Positions 1-8,064 of a stretch of 32,842 nt of DNA are shown piece after piece. Source of the stretch: an uncultured SAR116 cluster alpha proteobacterium (GTDB lineage Bacteria > Pseudomonadota > Alphaproteobacteria > Puniceispirillales > Marisalimonadaceae); NCBI GenBank assembly GCA_902583415.1, contig CACHVW010000011.1, forward strand, positions 1-32,842, in the 5' to 3' direction. The notes beneath the pieces are model-generated. The model was not told where the DNA came from. It made no database searches and saw nothing but the letters and a program-made list of their open reading frames with translations. The position numbers and the translations under genes are program-made. How positions within the stretch are numbered: position 1 is the stretch's first letter; every line of letters starts with the position of its first letter.

Positions 1-1721
1 ATATACTTAGAGGTAAACAAACACTTGCAATTATGCCTACAGGAGCTGGTAAATCTCTTTGTTATCAAATACCAGCAATTGCATCAGAACAAAAAACAGT
101 AGTAATTTCACCTCTCATCTCTCTTATTGAAAATCAAGTTGCTGATTTAAGAGAAAACGGTGTTAAAGTTGAAAAACTTCATTCTAATCAATCAAGTCTA
201 AACCGTGCAAATTCGTGGAATAATTTCAAAAATGGAGAGTGTAAGATATTATATATTTCTCCAGAAAGACTGATGACAGAGACAATGATAAATGACTTAA
301 AGCATTTAGAAATAGGTTTGTTTGTTGTTGATGAAATCCATTGTGTATCAAAATGGGGACAAAGTTTTAGACCGGATTACGAAGCATTATCAAAACTCAA
401 AACAATTTTTAAAAATAGCAATATTGCTGGTTTTACTGCTACTGCTGATAAAACAACTAGATTAGATATTTTAGAAAAAATTTTTAATCAAGAGGTTAAA
501 ACATTTGTTAAAGGTTTTGATAGGCCAAACCTGAGCCTTTCTATTGTTCAGAAGATCAACTGGAAATCTCAAATTATTGAATTCATAGGTGATAGAAAGT
601 TTCAACCTGGCATTATATATTGCATCTCAAGAAATAAAACAGAAGAAGTAGCGACGTATTTAAATCAAAACGGATATAAAGCATCCGCTTATCATGCAGG
701 ATTAGATGGCGCAACAAGAGATAAAATTCAAAATATATTTATGACAGAACCTTACCATATCATCGTGGCAACAATTGCGTTTGGAATGGGTATAGACAAG
801 CCTGATATAAGATTTGTAATTAACTTAGGAATTCCAGACAGTATAGAGTCCTATTATCAACAAATTGGTAGAGCAGGAAGAGATAACAAACCATCAGACA
901 CACTTGTTATATATGGTTTAGACGACCTAGTAACTAGACGAAGGATGATAGAACAAAATGACAATAATAGTGATTATAAATTACTTGAAAATAAAAGATT
1001 AGATTATCTTCTTTCCTTATGTGAAACGCCTGAATGTAGAAGAAAAGTTTTATTGGCTTATTTTGATGAGACTTTAGAAAAATGTGATAACTGCGATAAT
1101 TGTCATAACCCACCTTTATTAATTGATGGAACTATTCTAGCACAGAAACTAATGTCAACAGTTTATAGAACAGGACAGTATTTTGGGCAAGCACATATCA
1201 TAAGTGTCATAAGAGGCTCTGAAGACAAAAAAATTATTGAAAGAAGACATAATATTTTATCGGTTTATGGAATTGGAAAAGACCAGTCTAAAGAATTTTG
1301 GCAATCATTTTTACGACAATTACTCGCATCAGGTCACCTTAGAATAAACTTTCAAAAATTTAGTGCAATAGAACTCACAAGTTCAGGTGTAGAAGTATTA
1401 AAAAATAAACAAAAGTTTATGTTTAAAGAGATTATATTAAAAGGTGAAAAGAAATTAATAAGACGAGAAAACAAACAATTTGACGAATTAACTGAAAATG
1501 AGACATCTTTATTAAACGAATTAAAATCTCTAAGACTTAAGATTGCTAAAACTCAAAATCTACCAGCCTTCACTGTTTTTCATGATAGTACATTAAAACA
1601 GATGTCACATTTAAAACCAAAAAATGAAATTGAAATGTTGAAAGTTGATGGAGTAGGTGAAACAAAATTAAGAAAATATGGTAAAGTCTTTTTAGAGGCA
1701 ATAAATATACATACTGAATAA
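1..1721 (+). CDS. recQ: RecQ-family ATP-dependent DNA helicase, 5' end cut by window edge
   Basis: A superfamily 2 3'-5' DNA helicase of the RecQ family, acting in recombination and replication-fork repair in the cytoplasm. The frame is open from base 3, so about 40 N-terminal residues lie outside the window. Counting from the Met at base 33, the Walker A motif PTGAGKS is at residues 2-8, motif II DEIH at 100-103, motif III GFTATA at 133-138, and the motif VI region QQIGRAGRD at 276-284. A zinc-binding set (Cys335, 351, 354, 357) follows, then a winged-helix region, and an HRDC-like domain at about 490-560. Motif II is DEIH and the aromatic loop reads KWGQSFRP, against the usual DEAH and QWGHDFRP, so this is a somewhat divergent member. 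Family is seen clearly; the exact paralog (RecQ versus a second RecQ-like protein) cannot be fixed. Confidence 0.9.
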   Translation, partial: ILRGKQTLAIMPTGAGKSLCYQIPAIASEQKTVVISPLISLIENQVADLRENGVKVEKLHSNQSSLNRANSWNNFKNGECKILYISPERLMTETMINDLKHLEIGLFVVDEIHCVSKWGQSFRPDYEALSKLKTIFKNSNIAGFTATADKTTRLDILEKIFNQEVKTFVKGFDRPNLSLSIVQKINWKSQIIEFIGDRKFQPGIIYCISRNKTEEVATYLNQNGYKASAYHAGLDGATRDKIQNIFMTEPYHIIVATIAFGMGIDKPDIRFVINLGIPDSIESYYQQIGRAGRDNKPSDTLVIYGLDDLVTRRRMIEQNDNNSDYKLLENKRLDYLLSLCETPECRRKVLLAYFDETLEKCDNCDNCHNPPLLIDGTILAQKLMSTVYRTGQYFGQAHIISVIRGSEDKKIIERRHNILSVYGIGKDQSKEFWQSFLRQLLASGHLRINFQKFSAIELTSSGVEVLKNKQKFMFKEIILKGEKKLIRRENKQFDELTENETSLLNELKSLRLKIAKTQNLPAFTVFHDSTLKQMSHLKPKNEIEMLKVDGVGETKLRKYGKVFLEAINIHTE

Positions 1722-1800
1722 GTGGAATTTAGCACATAGAAATTACAAATCAATAAAACAACTTATTAAAAAATCATAAATTAAATTGTTGATTATAGTG

Positions 1801-1856
1801 AGATAATCATAAGGTTATCTTATTAAATATGAGATAATTTTATGAAATTATTTCAT
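1801..1856. terminator. AT-rich hairpins at the convergent recQ / ydhR junction
   Basis: Two inverted repeats sit between two converging genes. AGATAA at 1801-1806 pairs with TTATCT at 1815-1820. ATGAGATAATTT at 1829-1840 pairs with AAATTATTTCAT at 1845-1856, a 12-bp stem with one G-U type mismatch and a four-base loop. The longer stem covers the stop codon and last codons of the minus-strand gene. The word TGAGATAAT occurs in both (1799 and 1830). With almost no GC in the stem it is not a textbook intrinsic terminator, but its placement fits a bidirectional one. Confidence 0.45.
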
Positions 1857-2145
1857 CAGTATTATTGTCAACTATAACTGGATTATCATAAAATTTGATA
1901 TCTGGTGCTGAGTATCTTTCCGTTATCCATTTAACTCTATCCTCATCGAACCAACTCTTTGCATTTTCTATGTTATCAAAACAATAAACGCCACCTGCTA
2001 AATTCTTTGAAGTATCACAGATATAGTTTTTTCTAATTAAACCTGGGGTATCTTTATATATAGGAGATGTTTCTAAAAATTTTTCTTTCAAAACAGTATC
2101 GTTTAATTTTTTATCTATTTCAAAGGTAACAATTGCAATTATCAT
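1840..2145 (-). CDS. YdhR-family putative monooxygenase
   Basis: A 101-residue protein of the YdhR type: a dimeric alpha/beta-barrel (ferredoxin-like) fold related to antibiotic-biosynthesis monooxygenases. The stretch TPGLIRKNYICDTS followed by AGGVYCFDNIENAKSWF (residues about 33-66) is the family's signature layout of strand, glycine turn and helix. The family usually lacks a bound cofactor and its substrates are mostly unknown. The ATG at 2145 has an AGGG a few bases upstream. It is the last gene of a minus-strand run of small proteins, 26 bases after the preceding one. Function beyond fold is inference. Confidence 0.75.
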   Translation of the reverse strand: MIIAIVTFEIDKKLNDTVLKEKFLETSPIYKDTPGLIRKNYICDTSKNLAGGVYCFDNIENAKSWFDEDRVKWITERYSAPDIKFYDNPVIVDNNTDEIIS

Positions 2146-2171
2146 TATTAATATCCCTAACTATAAATTTA

Positions 2172-2510
2172 TTATTTAAATTCTTCAGAACTAAATTCGT
2201 GTACCACAATACCACGACTGCCTACTACTTTAGTTATAAATGTTTTAACCATTGGAATATAATGCTTTTCTAATAAACTTTGACATGCAGCAAATGCTTT
2301 TTCATCTCTATACTCAAATAAAATTCCTACTCTGTGAACACCTTCTTTGTTCCACAGTTTTGTTAAAACTCTTCTTAACATTCCTGCCTTAGTAAATTCT
2401 TCTACAACTTTAGTTGTAAAAATTTCATTTTGCCTAGCAATATATTGTTCAAGTTCATGGTCTGACATAAACTCTCTTGTAGTATAATTAATTAATTTTG
2501 AAGACGTCAT
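2172..2510 (-). CDS. Small hypothetical protein, probable dimeric alpha/beta-barrel fold
   Basis: A 112-residue cytoplasmic protein with no signal peptide or membrane segment. I do not recognise a named family. The order of an N-terminal strand, a helix (about 19-45), a strand with HRVGILFEYRDEKAFAAC (about 59-76) and a helix resembles the ferredoxin-like halves of the neighbouring monooxygenase-type proteins, so a related fold is likely but not shown. The ATG is preceded by AGGAAA. It lies between the YdhR-like gene and the SnoaL-like gene, all on the minus strand, with 117 bases upstream that hold a direct repeat. Confidence 0.65.
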   Translation of the reverse strand: MTSSKLINYTTREFMSDHELEQYIARQNEIFTTKVVEEFTKAGMLRRVLTKLWNKEGVHRVGILFEYRDEKAFAACQSLLEKHYIPMVKTFITKVVGSRGIVVHEFSSEEFK

Positions 2511-2529
2511 AAAATTTCCTGTTTAAAAA

Positions 2530-2553
2530 TTTAGAGTAATTAATTTTAGAGTA
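2530..2553. repeat. Direct repeat TTTAGAGTA x2, 15-base period
   Basis: TTTAGAGTA occurs at 2530-2538 and again at 2545-2553, about 20-40 bases upstream of the minus-strand start at 2510. Two identical 9-mers in direct orientation just before a start could be a regulator site. In AT-rich DNA this could also be chance; only the placement argues for function. Confidence 0.35.
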
Positions 2554-2627
2554 TTTTAGCGTCTAATAATTGTAAACACTCCATGTAAATGAATGGTTAA
2601 TTTGTGCAGTTGAAGTGGTATTACAAA

Positions 2628-3002
2628 TTAGTCTAAAATAACATCTGAAATAGCATACATTTTCCATCCATCATCTGTTTTAGTAAAAGCGTAAAATACA
2701 GTATATTTTTCTATTATAGTTTTATCTTTTCTTATCCTTGTACCACTGCTAATAACATGCCCTTTCGAAGAATTTGTACCATGTACATATGTTTCAGTAT
2801 CAACTGTAGTATCCCACTGTTTATTTTCCATCATTTCTTTTGGCGTAACTGGGAAAGTATCTAATAATTTGCATTCTCCATCTGCTATGTATGTAATTGG
2901 AAATTTTACTAAAGAATTAATACCATTCATATCACTATCTAAAAAATATGCTAAATATTGTTCATATGTTTTAAGTAATTCTTTTTCATTACTCCCACTC
3001 AT
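2628..3002 (-). CDS. SnoaL/NTF2-like small protein
   Basis: A 124-residue protein starting at ATG 3002 (MSGSNEKELLK). The layout is an N-terminal helix pair containing YEQYLAYFLDSDMNGINSLV, then FPITYI, and a C-terminal strand pair ending YAFTKTDDGWKMYAISDVIL, where a conserved DGWK turn is typical of the SnoaL/DUF4440 branch of the NTF2-like fold. Members are ketosteroid-isomerase-like enzymes, hydroxylases or ligand-binding proteins. Its start overlaps the end of the tautomerase gene by 14 bases, so the two are translationally coupled. The frame stays open upstream of 3002, but that part lies inside the tautomerase gene and is unlikely to be translated. Confidence 0.6.
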   Translation of the reverse strand: MSGSNEKELLKTYEQYLAYFLDSDMNGINSLVKFPITYIADGECKLLDTFPVTPKEMMENKQWDTTVDTETYVHGTNSSKGHVISSGTRIRKDKTIIEKYTVFYAFTKTDDGWKMYAISDVILD

Positions 3003-3357
3003 CAGATGGCACCCATTCTGGCAATGGTTTTCCACTAGTATAATGATTATGTGCTGGTGTCTCTCTAAACAAACAATACACATCTTCCTTAGAAACATTT
3101 AGCGTTTCTTTAAGAACTTCAGAAATACCATCAACAAGTGCTTTTTTTCTTCTCGAATCTCGCCCTGGTCTTAAATCAACATCTATAACTGGAAGGCCAT
3201 CACCTATAAAACCAAATGCTTCTCTAATTGAAACATAGTCATACTTAACTTCTTTAGGCGCTAATGTTTTTAAAACAACTTCTCTTACTCTAGTATGTAT
3301 TTTCTTTTTAATATTTGAGGAAATTCCCTCAGGAACATCTATTCTGATTAATGGCAT
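2989..3357 (-). CDS. Tautomerase-family protein (4-oxalocrotonate tautomerase-like)
   Basis: A 122-residue protein whose mature N terminus would be the catalytic Pro of MPLIRIDVPEG, the hallmark of the tautomerase superfamily, where Pro1 acts as general base. Charged residues follow at KYDYVSIREAFG (about 38-49) and DLRPGRDSRRKKALVDGI (about 61-78). The length is about twice that of 4-OT monomers and suits the fused two-unit subfamilies (cis-CaaD, MSAD or uncharacterised ones). A clear AGGAG lies before the ATG. A perfect TATAAT on the minus strand (3432-3427), about 70 bases upstream, is a candidate -10 box without a convincing -35. It is coupled to the SnoaL-like gene, suggesting an isomerisation step in a catabolic route. 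Substrate unknown. Confidence 0.8.
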   Translation of the reverse strand: MPLIRIDVPEGISSNIKKKIHTRVREVVLKTLAPKEVKYDYVSIREAFGFIGDGLPVIDVDLRPGRDSRRKKALVDGISEVLKETLNVSKEDVYCLFRETPAHNHYTSGKPLPEWVPSDEWE

Positions 3358-3480
3358 TTTAACTCCTCTAATACATTTTTATTGATTATCATGTCTATTA
3401 GATTAAACCTAGAAAACTCAAATTCTATTATAAAATAATCATTTATATTAAGTATTATTAAGTTAGAAGCTTATCTAAAG

Positions 3481-3510
3481 CCTCTAACTTGTTTAAAGTG
3501 TATTTAGAGG
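3481..3510 (-). terminator. Possible terminator hairpin at the end of the tandem-domain gene
   Basis: CCTCTAA at 3481-3487 is the perfect inverted complement of TTAGAGG at 3504-3510, with a 16-base loop. The distal arm includes the stop codon of the minus-strand gene ending at 3504. There is no strong T-tract, so this is only a candidate. Confidence 0.3.
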
Positions 3511-4124
3511 ATTTTAATAATGTTCCTCATATTAACTTTTGCAAAGGTCATGAGTTCTTTGTATGAACTGTGAGCTAATAACTCATCATATGTTTTTTCT
3601 ATTGCTTCCATGGATGGATATCCTACCCCAAGCAAGTAATTACCAACATTAGAACCAGTAAGTAGATTACCAAATCTTAATGTTAATGCGCCGTTATCTT
3701 TAAAACAAGAAGCAGTATCGTTTATACAATTTAGAAATTTATCTTTGTCTGACATCGCGGCCTCTGCTCTAGTAATAACAATATACTTTGGATGTTCTGA
3801 GCTTTGTTCAAATTTTGTTGGTAAAGAGGTTGCAATATTTCTTAAATAGATATTTGCCTTTCCACTATCCATAATTTCTTTAAAAACAGATGACTTTGAT
3901 TGAATTTCCAGTGCCTTTTGATAGCCAATCAAGTCGTCATAGAATTGAATAAAAATCAGACTTCCAGCATGGTCTCCTGTACCAATTGAACCAAAACGTG
4001 TTCCTTTAGCACCAGCGTTGTCAATTAAGTCTTTTGAATAAGAAGACATTAATTTAGCCATAGTTTCTCTGTAACTAAAATCCACTGAAGCAACTGTTAA
4101 TATAACGTAATTTGTATTACTCAT
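3504..4124 (-). CDS. Internally duplicated alpha/beta-barrel protein (monooxygenase-like fold)
   Basis: A 206-residue protein made of two related halves, residues about 5-97 and 112-206. The halves align visibly: [20 protein letters not shown] against [20 protein letters not shown], and [20 protein letters not shown] against [17 protein letters not shown]. Such a tandem of ferredoxin-like domains would fold as an intramolecular version of the dimeric alpha/beta barrel seen in antibiotic-biosynthesis monooxygenase-like proteins. I do not recognise a characterised member. There is no signal peptide. AAGGGGA precedes the ATG at 4124. It is the first gene of the minus-strand series of small enzymes. 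Confidence 0.65.
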   Translation of the reverse strand: MSNTNYVILTVASVDFSYRETMAKLMSSYSKDLIDNAGAKGTRFGSIGTGDHAGSLIFIQFYDDLIGYQKALEIQSKSSVFKEIMDSGKANIYLRNIATSLPTKFEQSSEHPKYIVITRAEAAMSDKDKFLNCINDTASCFKDNGALTLRFGNLLTGSNVGNYLLGVGYPSMEAIEKTYDELLAHSSYKELMTFAKVNMRNIIKIL

Positions 4125-4451
4125 TTTATTTCCCCTTTTTATCTAACTCATGTAAATAATATTCTTTAATTATTTCGTTTTTCTTACAAATTAAATTTTG
4201 GATTAATTAGTTTTTTGAATAAATAATAAGAATATATTATTTTAAATTTTACATAGATGCTTAACTACCAAAATTAAAAACACAAAAATCGAGACGCAGC
4301 CACATAAGGTTATTCTTTGTGAATTAGATTTCAGTTTACATCTAGATATGATTACTCATAATGAAAAGTTAATGGGGTGATTATCAAAATTTTAAATATT
4401 CTAATATAAACTTTAATAGACTTTGAAGAAAACTTTGAGTTACATTAAATT
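4125..4451. other. 327-base intergenic gap between divergent genes
   Basis: This gap separates the minus-strand duplicated-domain gene from the plus-strand gene at 4452, so it should carry promoters for both. It has no open frame of useful length. It holds one perfect AT-rich inverted repeat, AAATAATA at 4221-4228 with TATTATTT at 4235-4242 (six-base spacer), and a less AT-rich stretch at about 4285-4325. I cannot identify an RNA gene or a convincing promoter pair. Confidence 0.5.
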
Positions 4452-4772
4452 ATGTATGTAAGAATTGTAAAATTAACATTTATGAACGATTTTTCAAAAG
4501 AAGCCGCATCAAGTCTTTTGGTTGAATTAGGTAAAACAAAAGGATTTGCTGCTGGTATGCTTTTTAGGTTGTCTGCAGATATATCAGATACCCAAAGGTA
4601 TTCAATGACAATTTGGCCAGATAAAACTTCCGAAGAAAAATCATGGAAATTGTTTGGCGAAGGAGTTTTAAAGAAATTAAGAGAAACTGGAGCAAGAGTA
4701 GAAATTTCTAGAGGTCCAATAAATGAAATGCATTTTTCTAAAGATTTAGATTTAAATAATTTTTTATATTAA
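4452..4772 (+). CDS. Small probable dimeric alpha/beta-barrel protein
   Basis: A 106-residue cytoplasmic protein. The pattern fits the ABM-like ferredoxin fold: strand MYVRIVKLTF, helix KEAASSLLVELGKTKG, strand MLFRLSADISDTQRYSMTIWPDKTS, then a helix. I do not recognise a named family and assign no substrate. It reads away from the other small proteins of this region, and its stop at 4770-4772 directly abuts the stop of the convergent permease gene. The start has no strong ribosome binding site, only GAG about 15 bases upstream. Confidence 0.6.
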   Translation: MYVRIVKLTFMNDFSKEAASSLLVELGKTKGFAAGMLFRLSADISDTQRYSMTIWPDKTSEEKSWKLFGEGVLKKLRETGARVEISRGPINEMHFSKDLDLNNFLY

Positions 4773-5666
4773 TTAAGTCCCCCTTTTATTAAATGGTTTT
4801 GTAGCAACTATATAAATACCAGACACAATAAATATTAGAGCTAAAAGATCATAACCAGAAAATTTAACATCTACTAAAATATAATCGACTAAGATTGCTA
4901 AAATTGGAACTGCCATTACAGATATAGAAGTAACATTTACTGAAAATTTTTGTAAAATAGTAAAGTAAGCCCAATATGTGTACGCGCTAGATAAAAATAT
5001 ACCATATATAATTATCAGAATATGCCTGTAATCTATCAATCCAAAATTATCTAAATCAAAGTATAATGCAAAAGGCACAATAGGAACTATACCTATTATT
5101 TGTTGCCATCCTGCTACTATTAATCCATCTGATCTAATTCCACCATATTTTACAATCATAGTCCCTATTGCCCAACTTAAACCTGCAGACAAGGTAATTA
5201 GAAAACCAAACATATTTTCAAAAACATTAATTTCTAAAGACAGAAAAATAATGCCAGTCATTCCAAAAATTAACGAAATTATTATTGATATATTAATTTT
5301 TTCATAACCAAAAATAGAAGCAAAAATAGTTGCCCACACTGGCATTGTGTACGTTAAAATTGCCGCTCTTCCTCCGCCAAGCATGTTTATTCCGTAGAGC
5401 ATTAAAACCTGCCATAATGTAACATTAAAAAAACTAATTAAAAGAAGAGGTTTAAAGTCACTTCTTGGAATGTAAACTGTTTTAACTTTTTTAAATCCAA
5501 GGAATAGCAATAAAGCAAATGCTGGTATGCCAATTATAACTCTAAAACTTAATGGAGGAATTGCTTCAATAGCAATCTTAAATAAAGACCATACTGATGT
5601 CCAAACTAAGATTAGAAGAATTAATAAGATAATTGGTAAAAATTGTTTTGAAAAATTTAATCCCAT
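4773..5666 (-). CDS. EamA-type (DMT superfamily) permease
   Basis: A 297-residue inner-membrane protein with about ten hydrophobic segments arranged as two EamA repeats, the standard size and layout for drug/metabolite transporter family exporters. Typical pieces include RVIIGIPAFALLLFLG near residue 45, TYTMPVWATIFASIFG near 105-120, and the second-repeat equivalent AVPILAILVDYILV near 252-265. Members export amino acids, nucleosides or other metabolites; substrate cannot be told. ATG 5666 is chosen over the adjacent TTG because GAG lies at suitable spacing. It is divergent from yaaA. Confidence 0.85.
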   Translation of the reverse strand: MGLNFSKQFLPIILLILLILVWTSVWSLFKIAIEAIPPLSFRVIIGIPAFALLLFLGFKKVKTVYIPRSDFKPLLLISFFNVTLWQVLMLYGINMLGGGRAAILTYTMPVWATIFASIFGYEKINISIIISLIFGMTGIIFLSLEINVFENMFGFLITLSAGLSWAIGTMIVKYGGIRSDGLIVAGWQQIIGIVPIVPFALYFDLDNFGLIDYRHILIIIYGIFLSSAYTYWAYFTILQKFSVNVTSISVMAVPILAILVDYILVDVKFSGYDLLALIFIVSGIYIVATKPFNKRGT

Positions 5667-5798
5667 CAAAATCTCAATCTTTTTTTAATTAACTTATTTA
5701 TTAATTATCCAAAATAGAATTTACAATTAAGTATCTTTGGCTCAGCTAGACATTTTAATAGATATGCATTATTTTTGAAAAATATAAAGGAGATATTT

Positions 5799-6548
5799 AT
5801 GCTTGTAGTCGTTTCACCCGCAAAAAAACTTAACATGAGTTTAGTTCAAGGTCTTAAAGTATCAGAGCCATACTTTAAAAAAAATGTGGATGAGCTGGTA
5901 AATGTTGTTCGAGATTTAAGCGCGAAAGATTTAGTAAACCTGATGGATATTAGTCCAAAATTAGCAGAATTAAATAGAGATAGGTTCAAGGAATTTGGTA
6001 ACCAACAAAAAAAAGCTGCTGCTTTTGCATTTGCTGGTGACACTTATAAAGGTTTAAGCATAGAAAATTTAGAGAAGGAAGATTTAGATTTTGCCCAAAA
6101 ACATTTGAGAATTTTATCAGGTTTATATGGGTTGTTGAGACCTCTAGACGAGATTGAGCCTTATCGATTAGAAATGGGGAGCAAACTTAAAGGAGCTCAT
6201 GGTTCATCTTTATATGATTATTGGGGCGATAAAATTTCTGAAAATTTAAATCAATATGCAAAAACAATAGGAAGTCAAATTTTAGTAAATTGTGCTTCTA
6301 ATGAATATTTTAGTGTCATAAATCTCAAAAATTTATTATTAAAAGTGATTACACCCATTTTTATGGAACGTAAAAATGGTAAAGAAAAAATAATAAGTTT
6401 TTATGCTAAAAATGCTCGAGGAGCTATGGCTCGTTTCATTATCCAAAATCGTTTGCAAAGTGAAGAAGATCTGAAGACATTTAATTTAGACGGTTATAAT
6501 TTTAGTTCTGAGAGATCCACTGAAGGTAAACTTGTCTTTATTAGGTAA
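5799..6548 (+). CDS. yaaA: Peroxide stress protein YaaA (UPF0246)
   Basis: A 249-residue cytoplasmic protein. The start MLVVVSPAKKL and the internal AFAGDTYKGL (about 76-85), followed by LRILSGLYGLLRPLDEIEPYRLEMG (in part, about 103-127), are unmistakable for this family. In E. coli YaaA limits intracellular free iron during peroxide stress and binds DNA; the role here follows from homology. An AAAGGAG six bases before ATG 5799 fixes the start, so a possible upstream TTG is discarded. Confidence 0.9.
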   Translation: MLVVVSPAKKLNMSLVQGLKVSEPYFKKNVDELVNVVRDLSAKDLVNLMDISPKLAELNRDRFKEFGNQQKKAAAFAFAGDTYKGLSIENLEKEDLDFAQKHLRILSGLYGLLRPLDEIEPYRLEMGSKLKGAHGSSLYDYWGDKISENLNQYAKTIGSQILVNCASNEYFSVINLKNLLLKVITPIFMERKNGKEKIISFYAKNARGAMARFIIQNRLQSEEDLKTFNLDGYNFSSERSTEGKLVFIR

Positions 6549-6640
6549 TAATTATATTATTTCATGTCTTAGCAAAACTTTTTAATTTTTTTATATTAAA
6601 CTCATTTTACTTTTTTCAAAAAGATTGAGGTTTGTTCTTA

Positions 6641-7915
6641 ATGTTTAATGATAAAATTCCTTTACATGAAGAAGAATGGTTTGAAAAATTAGCTATAAAA
6701 ATTTTTTCAGATATTGGAAATTTGACTAAAGATAAGATTGGAATTTCAAGAGAATCCTATGGTAGAGGGGAAACTCTAGGTATAAAGTATATAGTAGATT
6801 TAGCAGAAGAATTTGGTTTTTATGTTGAAAAAGATGATGCTGCAAATATAGTTCTTTCTTTGGATAAATCTATTCAAACTAATTTCATTCTAGTTGGATC
6901 ACATATGGACTCAGTTCCTCAAGGCGGGAACTTTGATGGTCTTGCTGGAGTGGTTGCAGGTTTTTTACTTTTAGCAAATTTAAAAGAAAAAAAAATCAGA
7001 ACATCTTTACCTGTAAAGGTGTTAATATTAAGAGGTGAAGAAAGTGCTTGGTATGGTAAAAATTGTATCGGATCGAAGGCTTTATTTGGTTTGTTATCTT
7101 CAGAAGATTTAAACTCTACCCATAGAACTACAGGTAAAAAGTTGTCTGAAGCTATGGATGCCTCGGGAGCAAAACTAGATCTCATAAAAAGATCCAAGTC
7201 TCTAATCAACAGTAAAAAGATAGAAGTATTTATAGAAATACATATTGAACAAGGTCCTGTGCTTGTTGATAAAGATTGGCCAATTGCAATAGTTACTGGG
7301 ATAAGAGGCAATTATAGACATCACAAAATACGATGTAAAGGTGATGCAGGTCACTCGGGTACTATCCCAAGATATCTAAGAAAAGACGCTGTTTTTGCAG
7401 GAGCTGATTTGATAACTCGTATGGATGATCATTGGAATACCATAGAACAACATGGTGGAGATCTTGTCCTAACTTCAGGTATCTTTCACACAGATATTGA
7501 TAATCAAGCGATGTCTAGAATTCCTGGAGAAATTTTATTTAGTTTTGAATCAAGAAGCCAAGATATTTCAACTCTTGATGCATTGGAGGGTCTTTTAAGG
7601 TCTGAATGTAAAACTATAGAAAGAGAAAGGGGAGTTCATTTTGAATTTGACAATGTAATCAAATCAGACCCTGCTGAGTGTAATCAAGAAGTTGTAGAAA
7701 AACTATTAGACGCAAGCGAATCACTCGGTTTTTCAAGGGTATCTGTAGCAAGTGGTGCCACACATGATGCAGCAATATTTTCTAATCAAGGTATTAAAAC
7801 AGGTATGATTTTTATTAGAAATGATAAAGGTTCCCATAATCCGGATGAGAAAATGGAGATCAAAGATTTTATGAAAAGTGTTTCAACTTTAAATAAATTT
7901 ATAAATGATTATTAA
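6641..7915 (+). CDS. M20-family Zn-dependent amidohydrolase (N-carbamoyl-L-amino-acid hydrolase / allantoate amidohydrolase type)
   Basis: A 424-residue cytoplasmic metallohydrolase. Metal ligands expected from the family are visible: GSHMDSVPQGG (His88, then Asp99 of NFDG), RGEESAWYG (Glu133, Glu134) and EIHIEQGP (His201). The dimerisation/substrate region shows AGHSGTIPRYLRKDA (about 236-250), and the C-terminal metal motif reads SGATHDA. Known members cleave N-carbamoyl amino acids, allantoate, ureidoglycolate or beta-ureidopropionate; I cannot choose among them. GAGG lies ten bases before ATG 6641. No pathway partners (hydantoinase, allantoinase) flank it. Confidence 0.85.
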   Translation: MFNDKIPLHEEEWFEKLAIKIFSDIGNLTKDKIGISRESYGRGETLGIKYIVDLAEEFGFYVEKDDAANIVLSLDKSIQTNFILVGSHMDSVPQGGNFDGLAGVVAGFLLLANLKEKKIRTSLPVKVLILRGEESAWYGKNCIGSKALFGLLSSEDLNSTHRTTGKKLSEAMDASGAKLDLIKRSKSLINSKKIEVFIEIHIEQGPVLVDKDWPIAIVTGIRGNYRHHKIRCKGDAGHSGTIPRYLRKDAVFAGADLITRMDDHWNTIEQHGGDLVLTSGIFHTDIDNQAMSRIPGEILFSFESRSQDISTLDALEGLLRSECKTIERERGVHFEFDNVIKSDPAECNQEVVEKLLDASESLGFSRVSVASGATHDAAIFSNQGIKTGMIFIRNDKGSHNPDEKMEIKDFMKSVSTLNKFINDY

Positions 7916-8064
7916 TAATGTACCTTAAATATGTTTAACTCTTTTTCTATATTTTAATTAATCTCTCATTAGAATACTTGATATTGAGTTATTGTTAAGC
8001 GAGAGTGCATATAAAAGTGAGTTAAAAATTTTGATCCAAATATGAAGATAAGGAATAATACAAA

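Noticed and set aside
4285-4325. A small RNA gene in the 4125-4451 gap
   Set aside because: The stretch is less AT-rich than its surroundings, but I find no stable stem, promoter and terminator together.
7978-8015. A promoter before pyrE (TTGATA or TTGTTA with TATAAA)
   Set aside because: Possible -35 boxes are 26, 20 or 12 bases from the -10, outside normal spacing.
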